NCBI GenBank assembly: GCA_022316685.1
Contig: JAKJHU010000062.1
Span: 186,001 to 250,000, forward strand
DNA: 64,000 nucleotides
Direction of reading: 5' to 3'
Source: Progne subis subis
Taxonomy: Eukaryota > Chordata > Aves > Passeriformes > Hirundinidae
Position 1 is the first letter of the stretch; the number at the start of each line of letters is the position of its first letter. A program made the position numbers and the translations under genes. Below are positions 11,845 through 24,541 of this stretch, piece by piece. Below the pieces are notes generated by a model, which searched no databases, was not told the origin of the DNA, and was given only the letters and a program-made list of their open reading frames with translations.

Positions 11845-13973
11845 CACAAACCCACAACCTTAGGCTTCTTCAAAAACATACAGATCTTTGGCTTCATTTG
11901 CTCTTCTGGCCAGAATTACCTACGCCTAAGAATTTAAATTCTATCAAAAAATGAAGCTGCACTTTTTCTTTTTCTACTCTAAGATAGCTAAAATAAACCC
12001 CAGACAGTTTTGCTGGCTTACTCAAGACTGTAAATTCCCTCCTGAGTTGCTTGAGCCCTCAGCTCCCCCCTGCGACATCCCAGGGTGCTAGGACCATTGT
12101 GTTCAGGTCTACTGATGTTGGCAAGCATCAAAAGCTCAGGGGAGGACAAAGCTTTCAGGTTTTGAAATACAAGAGGTCTCCTGAAGAGTGAGGAAAAGCA
12201 GTGGAGAGACCTGGCAGAAACCTGTCCTTTCTGTCCCTCCCCTCTTCCCACTTGGGCCAAATTCTAGCAAGAAGCAGAGGATGGGAATGGTGAATGAATG
12301 ACTCATCTTCCATTACAATGCTATTTAAAGCTCCAGATTTCTTTCCACTCTGAACAGACTAATGTAGTAAAAACTAATTAAGCAGTGACTTTTGACTACT
12401 GCCATGGGTGGGGTGATGGCACAGAAGTCACCTCTGGGTCACCACAGTAATCTTGCACATTTTAGAGCAAGCTGCAGCAAGCTCTACAATGTCAAAAACC
12501 TGCTCACTGCTCACGAGAGGTCGCCTAGAATTATTTCCTTATGTGGGGCACTGACTGTGTAAAAAATGCAGAAGTCTTGACTCATGATAATTACAAATTT
12601 GCTGGAGAAACAGGGAAATTCTTAAAAGTAGGACAATCTCTCCGTGCTGAGAACACGTAACATTTTATTTTCCTGTGTTGACCCAAAGGCTAGGCTGCAG
12701 TAGGTAGGTGAGAGCTGCAGATCTGCCACTGCAGTCATGTTCTACAGACTGCTTTAAGGTTTTCCTCAATGAATTGCCTTGTACTGGTTGGGGGGCAGGG
12801 GGAAAAAAGACCCACAAAAACCCCAGAAAAAAAATCCAAAGCAGCTGACCGCACATCAGTACCTCTCCTGTGCGGAGAGCTCGTACTTTCCAAAGTCAAC
12901 ATTTTTCTTCCCTCTCTGGTTTGTGGGGGGTGGGGAGGGGGGAACGGAATTAATCAAGCGTTTACAGACGAAACCAAGATAAAGCTGAATGCTTTTCTTA
13001 CTTTCATCTCCACAGTAACCAATACTGTGTAAGAAGTCCCTCTTTTCTCCTGTCCAGGCCTGAAGTTGGTTGAGAGCAAGATTTGAAAGGCACCACTTAC
13101 ACTTTTTTAACATTACATCATTTCATATGACTGTAGAGGCAAAGAAGCCTACATGATGCAAGCTAAACCTCTTTGGAGAGGAAGATTGTTTCTCTTGGAC
13201 TGACTTACAAGCTTCAGAGGCCAACTGCACAGCTGAAATTCAAGCATTTGAAAGCCCAAACATGGCATTTTCCTCACCAAATGCTCTATCTAGCAACAGT
13301 CCCCCGAGGAGCATGAAAAAAGCAGATTCTTCCCATTTCTCTCTCATTTTCCATTCTTCATTCCTTTCTCTTTGCCCCCCAGCTCCATAAATGAACAGGA
13401 GAAATCTCCTCTCCCTCCCCATCCCTCCTTTTTGCACACAGTGATTGGGAAATCAGAACCTGAAGCAGCTTCCCAGCCCATTCTAAACATGTGGGCAGGC
13501 TGTACACTTCTCCAGCTCTCTCGCTGGCTCCTCTCCATCATGAGCTCAGAAAACACAGAGCCATCCCCAAATATTACAAGCACCAGACTGTTCGGCCTCT
13601 GCAGACTCCATCAGTGAAAATGATGAAGCAAGAGAGGAAAATATCCCTCCTTCCCCTACCTTTCATTTATAATTGACCTCTTTGATCCTCTCTCTGGAAG
13701 GGTCTGAACTTTTCCTTGAGGTAGGCCAGCCTAATGACAGGAAAAACAAAAACTCAATACTCACTTCAAGAAGTGTCAGGCATAAAAGAATGAAGTCCCT
13801 GAGAGAAAAGTGAAGGGGAAACTTGGGAGAGGCAAATCTACCAAAAAAACTTACCCTCAAAGAGGACAAACCAATGACAGTGTTGTCTTTCTTGCAAGCA
13901 AGCAAATATATCTGCAAATTTCTAGGTTACTTAAGCAGTGCTAGGGAACTAAGCTTGGCTAGGGAACCAAGTC

Positions 13974-13988
13974 AAAAAAAAAAAAAAA
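13974..13988 (+). repeat. Poly(A) tract
   Basis: Fifteen A followed by CCAAAAACC. Confidence 0.8.
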
Positions 13989-14728
13989 CCAAAAACCACA
14001 AACCTGTCAAAGCAGTATGATATTTTTAAATTATTAAATGTAGTTCTAATTTTTTTATTTTTTTTTTTCAAAAGGAACAGCATCAAGGATCCACGAGTAA
14101 AAAGTCTGGGAGTACATACTAGCACCTAAGATACAAGTAGCCAGAAAAACTAGTTATTCTTCTAAGTTTCACAGAGCCTAAGAAACTCCGTACATTGCCT
14201 AATCCTCTTTATCTGTGTTATTGCAACAATAAACTTCCTAGAGAGACACAGTGCTGCTCCCTTGCCCCGCTGGCCTTTCAGAGAGTACTTTATCACCACT
14301 GCAAAAGGAAAAGTGCAGGCACAAAGGTCCCCTAGGCTACCTAGCTACAAATCCGGGGCTACTATGCACAGTGATGGAGGCCAAAGAGAAGCTGGCACAA
14401 TCACTGCCACAGATCAACACTGAGGACACGCACTCCCAAAGGAACAAACATCACTGAATTTGGTCACACACTGAAGCCGAAGCCCAAACCTGCACTGTTC
14501 ATACTCCCACAATCTCACTTCCCGAAAATTTTGATTCTCCGGGAATGCAAAAAAACCACTCTTGGGCTGAAATGCTAGCAAATCAGTCATTGAGCTTGGA
14601 CTGCCCAGAGTTCTTTAAGAAACTAGTACAATTCAAATATTATGGGTAAGCCTCAGTTTGGATTAAAAACTGAGATTTGCATTGAAGTCTGGTTAGAAAA
14701 CTGACACAGTTAAACATACAGATTTTTG

Positions 14729-15070
14729 AATCATGAATAATTCAGGTTGAAAAGGACCTCTCAAGGTCACCTAGTCCAAGTGCCTGTTCAAAGCAGGTTA
14801 ACTCAGGGTGTTGGCTGAGGTGAGTTTTCCACACCCAGATGGACAGAAGAACCACAGCCTTACACTGTTCTGGTGTTTAACTGCCCTTGCTGTGAAAAAT
14901 TCTTCTAATTAATCTGACTTTCTCTAGCCCTGCTGATTTTGCCCCTGGATGCTACAATAAGCACCTTCAAGAAAAACCTGGCTCCACTTTCCCTCTGATC
15001 CCTTTTCAAGTAGACAGAGAGAGCAGAGAGATTAGAACCCGCTCCTCAGCCTCTTGTCTCATCCTCAGTG
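14729..15070 (-). mobile_element. CR1 LINE 3' fragment, diverged
   Basis: The plus strand reads GAATCATGAATAATTCAGG, then TTGAAAAGGACCTCTCAAGG, TCACCTAGTCCAAGTGCCTG, GTGAAAAATTCTTCTAATTAA and CCTTTTCAAGTAGACAGAGAG. This is the order of the complement of an avian CR1 3' end. It is clearly more diverged than the copy at 9104 and extends further 5', to about 15070, where the match fades. Confidence 0.8.
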
Positions 15071-15206
15071 AGAGGAAATCACACAAAACAAATCACAAAA
15101 AGCCTTGGAATGCCTGGAGAGAAGCGAAAGATGCCTTCCACCAGCTGGCCAGCTCCACTCCTGCAAGGGCAGCGGGTTCCTGGTGAGCCCCCATGGCCAG
15201 CAAGGA

Positions 15207-15241
15207 TGACTCAGGGTCTGGCCTGACTCCTTGTTGACTCA
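15207..15241. promoter_or_regulatory. Paired AP-1 motifs
   Basis: Two exact TGACTCA heptamers at 15207-15213 and 15235-15241, 28 bp apart start to start. They lie shortly after the end of the CR1 fragment. The site type is established; function here is inference. Confidence 0.25.
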
Positions 15242-16953
15242 TTTCCCTGGAACCTTTGGAGTTAATCACTCCAGAGTGCTAATGGACTGCCGAAAAGGGA
15301 AAGTTGCTGCTCTTGCCCTCATATATTTCATGATTCACAGGATTCTGCTAATAGTGCTAAGAGTGCTTTGACTGAGTGCTCCGGAACCCGATTGATGCCA
15401 TACCTGAAGCAACTGTCAAATAATTAATTTCCTAGAAAAAAAAACAGAACAAGGTGTCAGTATCTACCTTAACAATGTCACCTACACAATAAAAAGGACT
15501 TTGCATGGAAGAATATGTAGGCTGACAGCTGTTTAAGGGATATTGGCCTAAGGCCACAGTCCTGTGAAAATCTGTCCTCTGAAATCAAAGAGTTTCTTAG
15601 TGCTACAAAGAAAAAGATAACCAGCACTCCAAAATAAATCTAATTTTCCCTGATTCCCAATATTCAACAAAACAAGAAAACCAGACACCTGGTTTCCAGC
15701 ATGCAGCCCTCAACTCTGCACTCCATCACAGTTTTGGACCCTGTCATACCATGAATCAGGAGGAAATGCTTTAATTTGAAAAGCAAAGGTAATTACACTA
15801 AAGAAAGAAGGCAAGTGTTCAATCTGCTGGCACCACAGCTCCATCTACCTTCCCAGCTTCCAGGGCACGCACAGCTGGCAGAGCAAGCTGCAATGCATTT
15901 GTGCTCCCAGGTGTTTCCTCCAAGAACTGAGCCACGCTGCTTTAGGGGCACCCAGGCAAGTGTCTGTTCTACACAGAGAACGTGTCCAAGGCTTCTGCAA
16001 CTCCCCCCAAAAAATCCTCTCTTACAGCAAGTACAAAAAGCCTTATCTTAACTGTTTAAGTCTTTCCCCCAGCATGTCAAAATATTTTGAGGTTCTGCCA
16101 AGAATATTTAACTAAGTCTTCCCTTAGAAAGGTGGTAAAGGGGGAAAAATAATCAAAAGGGGTTAAAGAGACAGTTTTCCTCTTCCTCTCCTCATAATTA
16201 CACAGAATGTGTCTCAGCCTGACAGAAAAACAGTCACCTTATAATAAGAGAACTGTTGGTTGTTCTTGTGAAGGTTTTTATGGCAAAGGCTTCAGGTCAC
16301 AGCCTATTACTGTTGTCTGTTTTCACACAGTGTTACACGCAGAGATCTGATGAAGATACAATATGGCTGAAGTTTCCCTTGCATTTGTCACTTTACTTTT
16401 CTAGGGATTTTCTACTGATAAAAATCTATTCCATCTCCATTTAATCCAGTTTTTTACTGTCATGTTACCCAATATCAGATATGAGCAGTCCATGTTTCAA
16501 ATCCTACCTACCAACAGAAAAAAATAAACTTAACTTTCCCTTACAGACTCCAAGTCAAGTGACTATCCATGGCTTTCTTGGTATGGACTGTTTTCCAAGC
16601 CTCAGTGAGATACAGAGCATTTAACAGTCAATAAAATCATTGGCCAGTCATCAACTAGAAGACTATAAAAAGTTAAAGTGATCTTTTGCAGGCAGATACA
16701 AGGCACTTTTCTTATGCCTCAAGGCAAAGGAAAGACAAATGCAGTTTTCTTTTAGTTTAATGTCAAATCCACGTTAAGAAAGTGGCTTAAATTAATCTGG
16801 TTTTCTTTCTACCAAAATGAAATGGGAGCTCTCTGACACTTTTGAGTCTCAGTGGAGGGAAAAATGAGGAACAGCTGAAAGGTGGTGACTTTGTAAACTA
16901 GTATTTCTGAAATCATTCATTGAAACCTACATGAAGAATGTAAAAAAAGCAGA

Positions 16954-16971
16954 TTTTTTTTTTTTTTTTTT
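16954..16971 (-). repeat. Poly(T) tract
   Basis: Eighteen T, equivalent to poly(A) on the minus strand. No retrogene is recognised next to it. Confidence 0.85.
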
Positions 16972-19476
16972 GCGATGCCACAGCACCACAATGGTTTGCA
17001 CACTGTTTTGACACAGGAAGTTTTATTTTTAATGTACCACATGCATCCCAACACCTTGGAAACAACAGGAGCAGTATAGGATACTTCCTACTTCCAGCAA
17101 AGCACAGAGACCACCACTGATATGGCCATCCAGGATTTTATTCTGCTGGGAGTCCAGATACCAACAGATCCACATCGTATCTCTTGCAGAAAGATTCTAC
17201 AGGCAAACAGTTATCCCATAACTAAACCACCTCCTGTAGGTATTAAATATGCAGCGACAGATGTATCTGACAGGCAGCAAAAAGGACTCATTGACTTCCC
17301 GTGCTGACATGTCCACAAGTACAGCAACTCTTCTAAATGAAATAAAATTTTTCAAGAAGTCTAGCCTAAAAAGGAAAAAGAAAAGTTACAAAAACAGTCA
17401 CTTTTTTTTAATCTGAAGTGACATTTTAATAGTGGCCTGTGGTGTAAACAAACAGGAGTATCAAAGATGCATTGGATGAATAAATTCTATTACATCAAAA
17501 GAAAATAATTGTTTCAACTGAACACCTTACCAGGATTTTACTGATCCTACTGCACACTGATCCTAGATGATTGGAGGGCTCTGTCTATGATACACATTCA
17601 TGGAGAAGCACACACAGACTACGAGAGGTTTAGGAACAGAAAAGCACTCCTACCTATATATGGCTCTGTTACATGGCACTGCAAATAAGTGCAAATACAG
17701 GAAAATATATGAAAGAACTCACATGGCGAGCAAAATAAAAGGACAGACTGGAAAATTTCCCACTAAAACAGAATTCATTCCTGAGGTATTAATTTCAATG
17801 GAAATATGCTTTTGCTCTTACTGACTTTAATAGGGAGATCTTCCAGTTATTACAAACGCAGAAGAAACAGTTATCCTGGAAGACTGAGCCAGTCAAGAAC
17901 ATTAAATCCTACAAGTCTCAAAAGATTTGTCACTTTTAACAAAAGGCTCAGACCCTGTACTGGTAACCCAATCAATCTATAATAACTATTACACCGTACA
18001 CCAAAGAATGCAAAAGCTCTGTAATCGAGACACGGAATTGTCAGCTCACATGTATCAGGTGGAATTTAACCGAGGCCAACAGCAGCCAAAACCATTATCT
18101 GCCTGATAACTGTTTGGCAGCTTCTGCAGGACAAGTTAAGCATGTCCACAGCAGGTAATGACACCACCAGGCAGAGCCAGCTCAGGTGTGGGAAGCCGCC
18201 TTGCCACGTCAGTGTGCTGCAGTGTCCAGGCTCATTAGCAGCTGCTTTGGGGCACAGTCTCACTGCTTCCAAGAGCACAGCTGGGTTCCTGCAAGGCACT
18301 TCCCAGTCTAGACACACCAGCCCATCCAGAGGCAGCACTCCCTGCCAGCCCTGCATCGCTCGGGACAGAAAGGTGTCCAGGTCACTGAGAGCCATCACCA
18401 CGCTCCTGCTGGCAGGAGCTGGGAGCCCTGACCTGAGCTGAGGTGCTGGGACACACAATACTTCCCGAAAATGCTCTCTTCCCAAAGGGCCCAGGACAAA
18501 GTGATGAAAACACAGCTGTACAAACTTGTTTAGCTCCCCGGGGGTCTCACTGCAAGCAGCTCTGCGCCGCTCTCTCGTGGTGGGCAGATGTCCTAAGGAA
18601 CACTTACAAGAGGCCTTCTAACTTTCTACTGAAAATTTAAATTTATTGTTCCACTTTCCACTGTGAAGGACACAAAATAGTTGGCGATACAGTGGATACA
18701 CAGGAGTGCCTAAGGCACTTTCAGTTAAGCTACCCATTGTGACACCCACGTGAGAAAAATAACTTCATCAGATGCTAAATTGGTAGGAAACTGGACACTG
18801 GTTTATGTACTGCTGGCACATAACTGGTAGCAGAGCCCTGGTCATCCTGTGCTCTGACCAATGTCTTATATCCTGGATTTCGAGGCAAAGAGCAATTTTT
18901 TCCCAGTCTCTCTTGGTACAGCAGATGTGACAGTGAATGCAGCACTGACCATTTCAACTCGTGAGCCCTAAAAACTGCAGAAAAGTGCAGGACATCTGCT
19001 CGCTGTACTGAGCTGTGAAGGAAAGCAACAGATGACAACCTTATGCTTCAGTGTCCTGTGGCACTTTTCTTAGTAACGGGGATCAAGAAGACACTCAAAG
19101 AAAAAGCACATATTTATGTCATTAAAAAACTTACATCTGATGCTAAAACCAGTGAAACCCCCAACACCATTCCACATGAGGAGTATAGCAAGACAAACTG
19201 TGGTGGTATTTCCTGGGCACTTCCAAATTAAAGCCTAAAACCAACACATGTTGTAGCCATCTAGAAAAGATTAGTTCCTACAGGGAATTAAAATCATAGC
19301 ACACCTTGACATTTGTCTAAGGTATGGGGCTATTGTTTTAAACACATACTTAGGGCTTCCAGTCTCAACAAAATGACTCACCCTTGCATTTGCTGTTTCA
19401 GAATTCCAGCTAAATGGAAATGCATATACAGTCAACAGTGAATGTGTTAGAAATGAAGCAGTAAATGAGGTGTAGG

Positions 19477-19497
19477 AAAAAAAAAAAAAAAAAAAAA
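19477..19497 (+). repeat. Poly(A) tract followed by GA-rich sequence
   Basis: Twenty-one A, then GAGAGAAAGAGTGAGAAAG. Confidence 0.85.
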
Positions 19498-20189
19498 GAG
19501 AGAAAGAGTGAGAAAGAAATAAGGATCCAGTGGAAGCTCAGGAGGAACTAGTGTTTCAAAAGTTTAAATCAGAAATAGGAGTTATATTCTCATCTCCCAG
19601 TAGTCCTTCAGTATTTTCCTCCCTTTGTTTCTTGCAGATAAACAGCTGCTCCTAGAAGTTAACCTGAACATTTTGAGGGTTTTTGGAAAGACTGAATCCC
19701 TCTTTCCAGTTTCTGCAAAAAGTGGATCCTATTTCTTCCATCAAGCTCTAATTAAAATGAAAAAGTTAATTTCTACACTTCTTAAGACAACTGTTATGGC
19801 AAACTTCAGAAGGGAAATCACTAGAAATCATTTGCACTGGTGTGATCAAAAAGAAAGACAAAATAAAGTAGATTTAGGAATTTGATGAGTTGCATGTGTA
19901 TATATGAGTATATTCTTTTCAAATTAGCTTTGGTCTGGAGAATGAAATCCCAGCATAAGGAATTTCAGACTTTGGTCATCAAAACATTATTTATGTGCAT
20001 AATTATTGAATGAGACCAAAATAAGCTCCAAATTGACAATAAACTTAGAAGTGGAAAGCAGCAGGTTCATTTCAAGCACACGACTGTCATCCTCCTTCTC
20101 TCAACCACTCTTCCTCGCCCCGTATGTTTTTCCTAGGAAAACTTAAGATCCACTTAAGAACCGAAAGGACGAAAAGCAAACTACAAACT

Positions 20190-20460
20190 TTCATCTGGAA
20201 TCAGACTCAGCGCTCACAATTGCCAAAAGTTGTGCTATTGTACCGGGGGTCAGAGCGTGGTCACTGCTGAATCAAATCTGACTGGAAGCAATCTGTAAAT
20301 TACCTCAGGTCACAGCCCTGCCTTGAGTCAGGATCGCTTACGGTGGTGACATTCCTGACAGACACCCAGTTACCCCTGTTTGACAGCACCGCTGCCAGTG
20401 CCAGTAATCCTGTTCTCCGCTAATTTACACAACAGATGATTACTTCCTCCTTGTGAGAGC
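20190..20460. promoter_or_regulatory. Possible conserved non-coding block
   Basis: This stretch has balanced base composition and more CpGs than its surroundings (AGCGCTC, ACCGGGGG, ATCGCTTACGG, ACCGCTG). It lacks repeats and low complexity. Such texture is typical of constrained enhancer DNA, but only a cross-species alignment could show that. Confidence 0.2.
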
Positions 20461-21671
20461 CTTTTAAAGAGTCATGTTACTCCTCCAGCTTTTTTTTTTG
20501 CCTTGGCTCAGATTCTGCCAGTCTTTCTTCAGAGGTCGTGTTTTCTTTATCTCCAGTCATTTTAAGAACTCTCCTCTGGACTTGGGTTCCTATCTTTGCT
20601 GGATTGTGGGGAAGAAAATTAGAAAGAGCCCAGTCTGAAGCCAAAGAGCTTTGCAATTTCAGAGCAAAGTAGAAAGGTTATGTGATTTGCCTTACTGATA
20701 CAACAGTACAGTTTATGTATTCGTTATGGCACTAACTTTTTTTCACATCCATATGTTGTTATTTTTCCAAGTGTGGGCTGTGATCCACAAAAAATACTCA
20801 GATCTTTTTCTAAATAGCTGCTCCAAGCAGGTCGTTTCCCATCCTCCTTAGGATTGCCTAGCTACACTAATCTGCATTTACCAAACTGAGCTGCAGTTCA
20901 TTTCCCACACCGAAACTGCAACTTGCTCAGATAAATTTTGGAATTTAAACCTGTTCTGCAAGATAATGACAGTCTCTCTTAACTCGTCAGGGTTTCTGTA
21001 TTTAATGAACATTCCCTGAGCTCCACCATTCAGCTTGATAGTGAAATTACTAAACAACAAAATCAGCGGTAGTTTTTTTAGTTTTGTTTTTCTAGGTGCT
21101 TAAACATATTCTGACTACTTCAGAATTTGCTTCAGTGTTTTTCTGAGAACTGAACATTTGAAGTTTCCTCCCTCACCTACCTCCCCCCTCTTCAAAAATC
21201 AATTTGGACACTAATCTATAGGTCTGTCTCACACGTGCTCTCACAAATGGCAGCTCCAAGGTGTTAGCCACCGACTCTTCACATGTCCAAACATGGAATT
21301 CATCGAGTCAAGGTCACCCTAAAACGTGTGAACGTCCCCTTACCTTGCCTGTATAATGCTGTCATTCGTGGGCACATTATTTGTACAGGCATCTTCCAGA
21401 CAACTGACCTCTTCTATAAAGACAGCTGCTCAACAGCCGTGAGTAAATTTCAAAATTTTTGGCCTCCCACTCCATGAAGAAGGGGATTGACTCTTTAATC
21501 TTCCACTGAGTACTTCCATACCATGACTCCCCCTTTGATTTCGTGTATATCTTGCTAGTCATCTCTTAGCTTTTGGCTTTGCCTTTCCTGGTTTGTTCGT
21601 GGGTATTTCTAGTACATTTCCTCATTTTTCCTTAGTTCCCAGACTCAGTTCCCATGGGTTGGGTATGCACC

Positions 21672-21704
<33 letters not shown>
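21672..21704. repeat. (TA)n(CA)n microsatellite
   Basis: About five TA units run directly into about eleven CA units. It is likely to vary in length between individuals. Confidence 0.92.
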
Positions 21705-22415
21705 GCTGCCATTTTTACTTTGCTGTCATTTCTTATCACTCATGTTGCCCTCCCATTTGGATATACTCAAGTTCTTGCCTCCTATTGGCTGGAGTCAAAT
21801 TTGAAGAGTTTCTCTTCTATTTGTGTTCTCCAACTCCTGAAACAAAAGCCACTTTAGCTGCTTGTGTGTCCTCTCATGCACCATGGTAAAAGACATAGCA
21901 TTCATCACACAAATTCTACAGTCTCTTATTTTTCAACTGTCACAAAGATTTTGGGTAAAGACTCTCCTCATATACAGAGGCTTTCAGAGCAAGTACAAAA
22001 TGGTTATACGAGGATGTAGTCCTATTCCCTGCTTGCTCTTCTTAAGCCAATTGACCACTTAAATACTAATCCTTTGTTAAAATTACTTACTGGGTCAAGT
22101 CTGTCCCAGGTAATATTGCTTATAGTCGTCCATGGCTCTTCTTTGGTATCCATCTCACTACATGTGCAAAGCAGGTTTTCCAGTTTTTCTCCCCTCCCAT
22201 TCCCTGCCCCCTGATTTTAAATTGCTGCATAGAAATCAATGCAATGTCCATGACCTAAAAAACAATTAGCCACTAATTCCAAACCAGAAAGCTATCATCG
22301 TTCACCGTTAAGTCCTCAACATGGATGCAATACACAGCTTTGCTCCAAAGAGATTATATTCCAAATAATTCCCTTCCTGCATTGTAAGTCAGTCAGCAGT
22401 CCCACACCATCAGAA

Positions 22416-22502
22416 TAATTAGCCACAGCTTTCTGTTCTTCAGTGAAGACGTACAGGCTAACAGCTTGATTTTAATTCCCTGCTGGAACAAGTTACTAAT
22501 TA
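22416..22502. promoter_or_regulatory. TAATTA homeodomain-type motif pair
   Basis: TAATTA occurs at 22416-22421 and 22497-22502, with further TAATT cores nearby (TTTAATTCCC, GTAATTTAAC, GGTAATTCTG). This is the core bound by many homeodomain proteins. A+T-rich DNA makes such cores common, so support is weak. Confidence 0.2.
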
Positions 22503-22797
22503 CAACCTGCATTAAAAGTTAGCTCCAGTAATTTAACAGGGTAATTCTGGAGATCTGACAGACCTCTAAATTATGTGTAAATAGACTGTTATGAATGCTT
22601 GAGAAAATTAGATTACATATTTAAAAGTCTCCTACAGAGCAAGTCAAAGACCAGCTGAGCACATGAGTCCTTTATCACAGCAATTTCAGTTTTTGTGTTT
22701 AATAATGCCAACAATCGCCAATAGCTTGTGGCCCAAATAAATCAATAGCTATCCAGACAAAAATCCAGCTTTCCTGAACAGAAAAGGGTCAGTCAGG

Positions 22798-22862
22798 AAA
22801 AAAAAAAAAAAAAAAAACCAAAAAAACCCCACAACAAAACCAAAAACAAACAAACAAACAAA
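22798..22862 (+). repeat. Poly(A) and A/C-rich tract
   Basis: Twenty A lead into CCAAAAAACCCCACAACAAAACC and then (CAAA)n. One of the clearest A/C tracts in the window. Confidence 0.85.
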
Positions 22863-24339
22863 GTATGAAATTAAATTAAGCTCTTAAAGTTTCAGACAAG
22901 AAAATGGTAATTCTGCATAATGCTGATTTATCATCATGGGGGGGACAACATAAGGAATCTTTATGTTTTATCCCCAAAACTTGATAGCCAGCTAACATAA
23001 TAAATACCCAACACACTGGACTGATTGCACCTGAAGTTCATTAATGCTTTTGCCTTCAAGAAATCAAGGTTTGTCTTTGGTAACCAGTGTATGGCCGCTC
23101 CCTGGTCTTACAGTGTCAAAGCCTGTCTCCCCGAGCAGAGGAAGGGAGAGGCAAACTATCTTACTTCATTTTAGTTGAACAAGTAGAAATGGGAGGGCAT
23201 CACCTAGAGGATTGCTGAGAGGAAATAGATCAACTGCAAATTTCCTGCTTCTGCAGAAAATCTGTCTTAGTTCACAGTTACAAGATCAAACATCCTACCA
23301 AATTTAATACAAAGATTAAAATAATTTCAAAACTCAGCCTTGAAGATGTAAGAGGCCTTTATACTCATGCAGTCAATGTCCACAAGACATAAAATGAGTT
23401 TTCAAATCGATTGTGTCCTAAAAGGCTTAAACACCTCTCCTTTCACTTTTGTGACTATATGATAAAAGCATGGCCAAGGCAATATTGCTGCATTTCACCT
23501 CTAAGCTCCATGGAAAACTTACTGCCTTCTCAACAGAAAGGCATGGCATGTCACATTTAGCACAGAAGTATTTATATTTCTTTTCCAACTTCTTTTTCAC
23601 ACGTCTCTCTTGCACCTGTTCAGACCTAGTTTCTCCTTCCTCTGCATTACAAAGACAATTCTGTGTGCCAAAGGAAATGCACTTGAGAAATCTTGGGTCC
23701 AAAAAGGCACAACGACAAGAGTCCATCGTTTCCAAGAGGAGGGAGAATCCCCTGAGCTCTGGGGGCTCCCCAGCTGCCCTGCTGGCAGCACTGCCAACTC
23801 CAATGACAATGAAAAATGACCAGGATTTCCCAGCTGTCTATCATGAGGCACTGAGGCAGCAGGGGACTTCTAGGAAGTGTTTAAAAAACCTCCAGGTACG
23901 TGCAAAACGGCTTTGGATAGCACGTGCCAGGGAAACTGCAACTTGAAAGGACTCCTGAGCAAGTTACAAGGCTAAAAAAATCCAGGGGAAGAGGAAATTC
24001 TTGTCTTTCATCTCATACACATATTAACGATCACTTCTACTGGGGAAAGTACTTGCATCAGCTTATGTAAGGAGAATGAGCTTCAAGTAGGATTTATATC
24101 TAAATAAAATCATCTGCTTTCAGACTCTTCCCCCCAGATGCTGAAATTAAATCAAGACACTTTGCTACTGGAAGCCAGTCTAGCTGCTGTATTTATCACT
24201 GGTCAGAGACTGCCTAAAAAGCTACACTTATGATACACTAAACCCCACTGGGTCTACTGGCGACTTTTCCACATGAATTCACATGGTGCTGCTGCAGTTT
24301 TGGTTCCAATTTACAGTTCTGGAACTGTAAGTACTACTG

Positions 24340-24541
24340 TGGAAAAGGGAGAACACAGCACCTTCATCCAGAGGGTGCCTGTGCACTCAAATAGGCTCCC
24401 CAGGGCAGTGGTCACAGCACCAAGAGTTCAAGAAGAGTTTGGACAACACTCTCAGACACACTGTCTGATTTTTGGGGCCATCTGTTGGAGCCAATGGTCC
24501 GTGTGAGTCCCTTTCAGCTCAGGATATTCTATGACTCTGTA
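24340..24541 (+). mobile_element. CR1 LINE 3' end, plus orientation
   Basis: Contains AGAGGGTGCCTGTGCACTC, AGGCTCCCCAGGGCAGTGGTC, AAGAGTTTGGACAACACTCTC and GTGTGAGTCCCTTTCAGCTC. It ends with ATATTCTATGACTCTG, the CR1 terminal octamer repeat. The text differs in kind from the 9104 copy (the 'TTTGGACAACACTCTCAGACAC' type), so it belongs to a different CR1 subfamily. The 5' limit is blurred. Confidence 0.85.

Larger units (their letters stand above)
9353..14728. other. Unique non-coding sequence
   Basis: No gene recognised. It contains poly(A) tracts near 11.8 and 14.0 kb and isolated AP-1 heptamers (TGACTCA at 12299 and 12578). The remainder is A+T-rich sequence without visible repeats. Confidence 0.6.
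15071..24339. other. Unique non-coding sequence
   Basis: No gene recognised in 9.3 kb. It holds a pair of AP-1 motifs near 15.2 kb, homopolymer tracts, a TA/CA microsatellite and two blocks (20190-20460 and 22410-22550) that look enhancer-like. Open frames of 139 codons (18066-18485, minus) and 158 codons (23470-23946, plus) have no recognisable features. Confidence 0.55.

Noticed and set aside
18066..18485. 139-codon open frame on the minus strand, rich in Cys, Leu and Val
   Set aside because: Lies in a locally G+C-richer stretch where stops are rarer, with an overlapping plus-strand frame. No family resemblance.
21672..21704. TA/CA alternation as a possible Z-DNA or regulatory element
   Set aside because: A simple microsatellite explains it.
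22798..22862. Poly(A) tract as the tail of a processed pseudogene
   Set aside because: No gene-like sequence is recognisable upstream of it. The same holds for the tracts at 11824, 19477 and 31488.
23470..23946. 158-codon open frame on the plus strand, the longest in the window
   Set aside because: Overlaps several open frames in other frames and on the minus strand, has no recognisable domain, and its length is within chance expectation for 64 kb.
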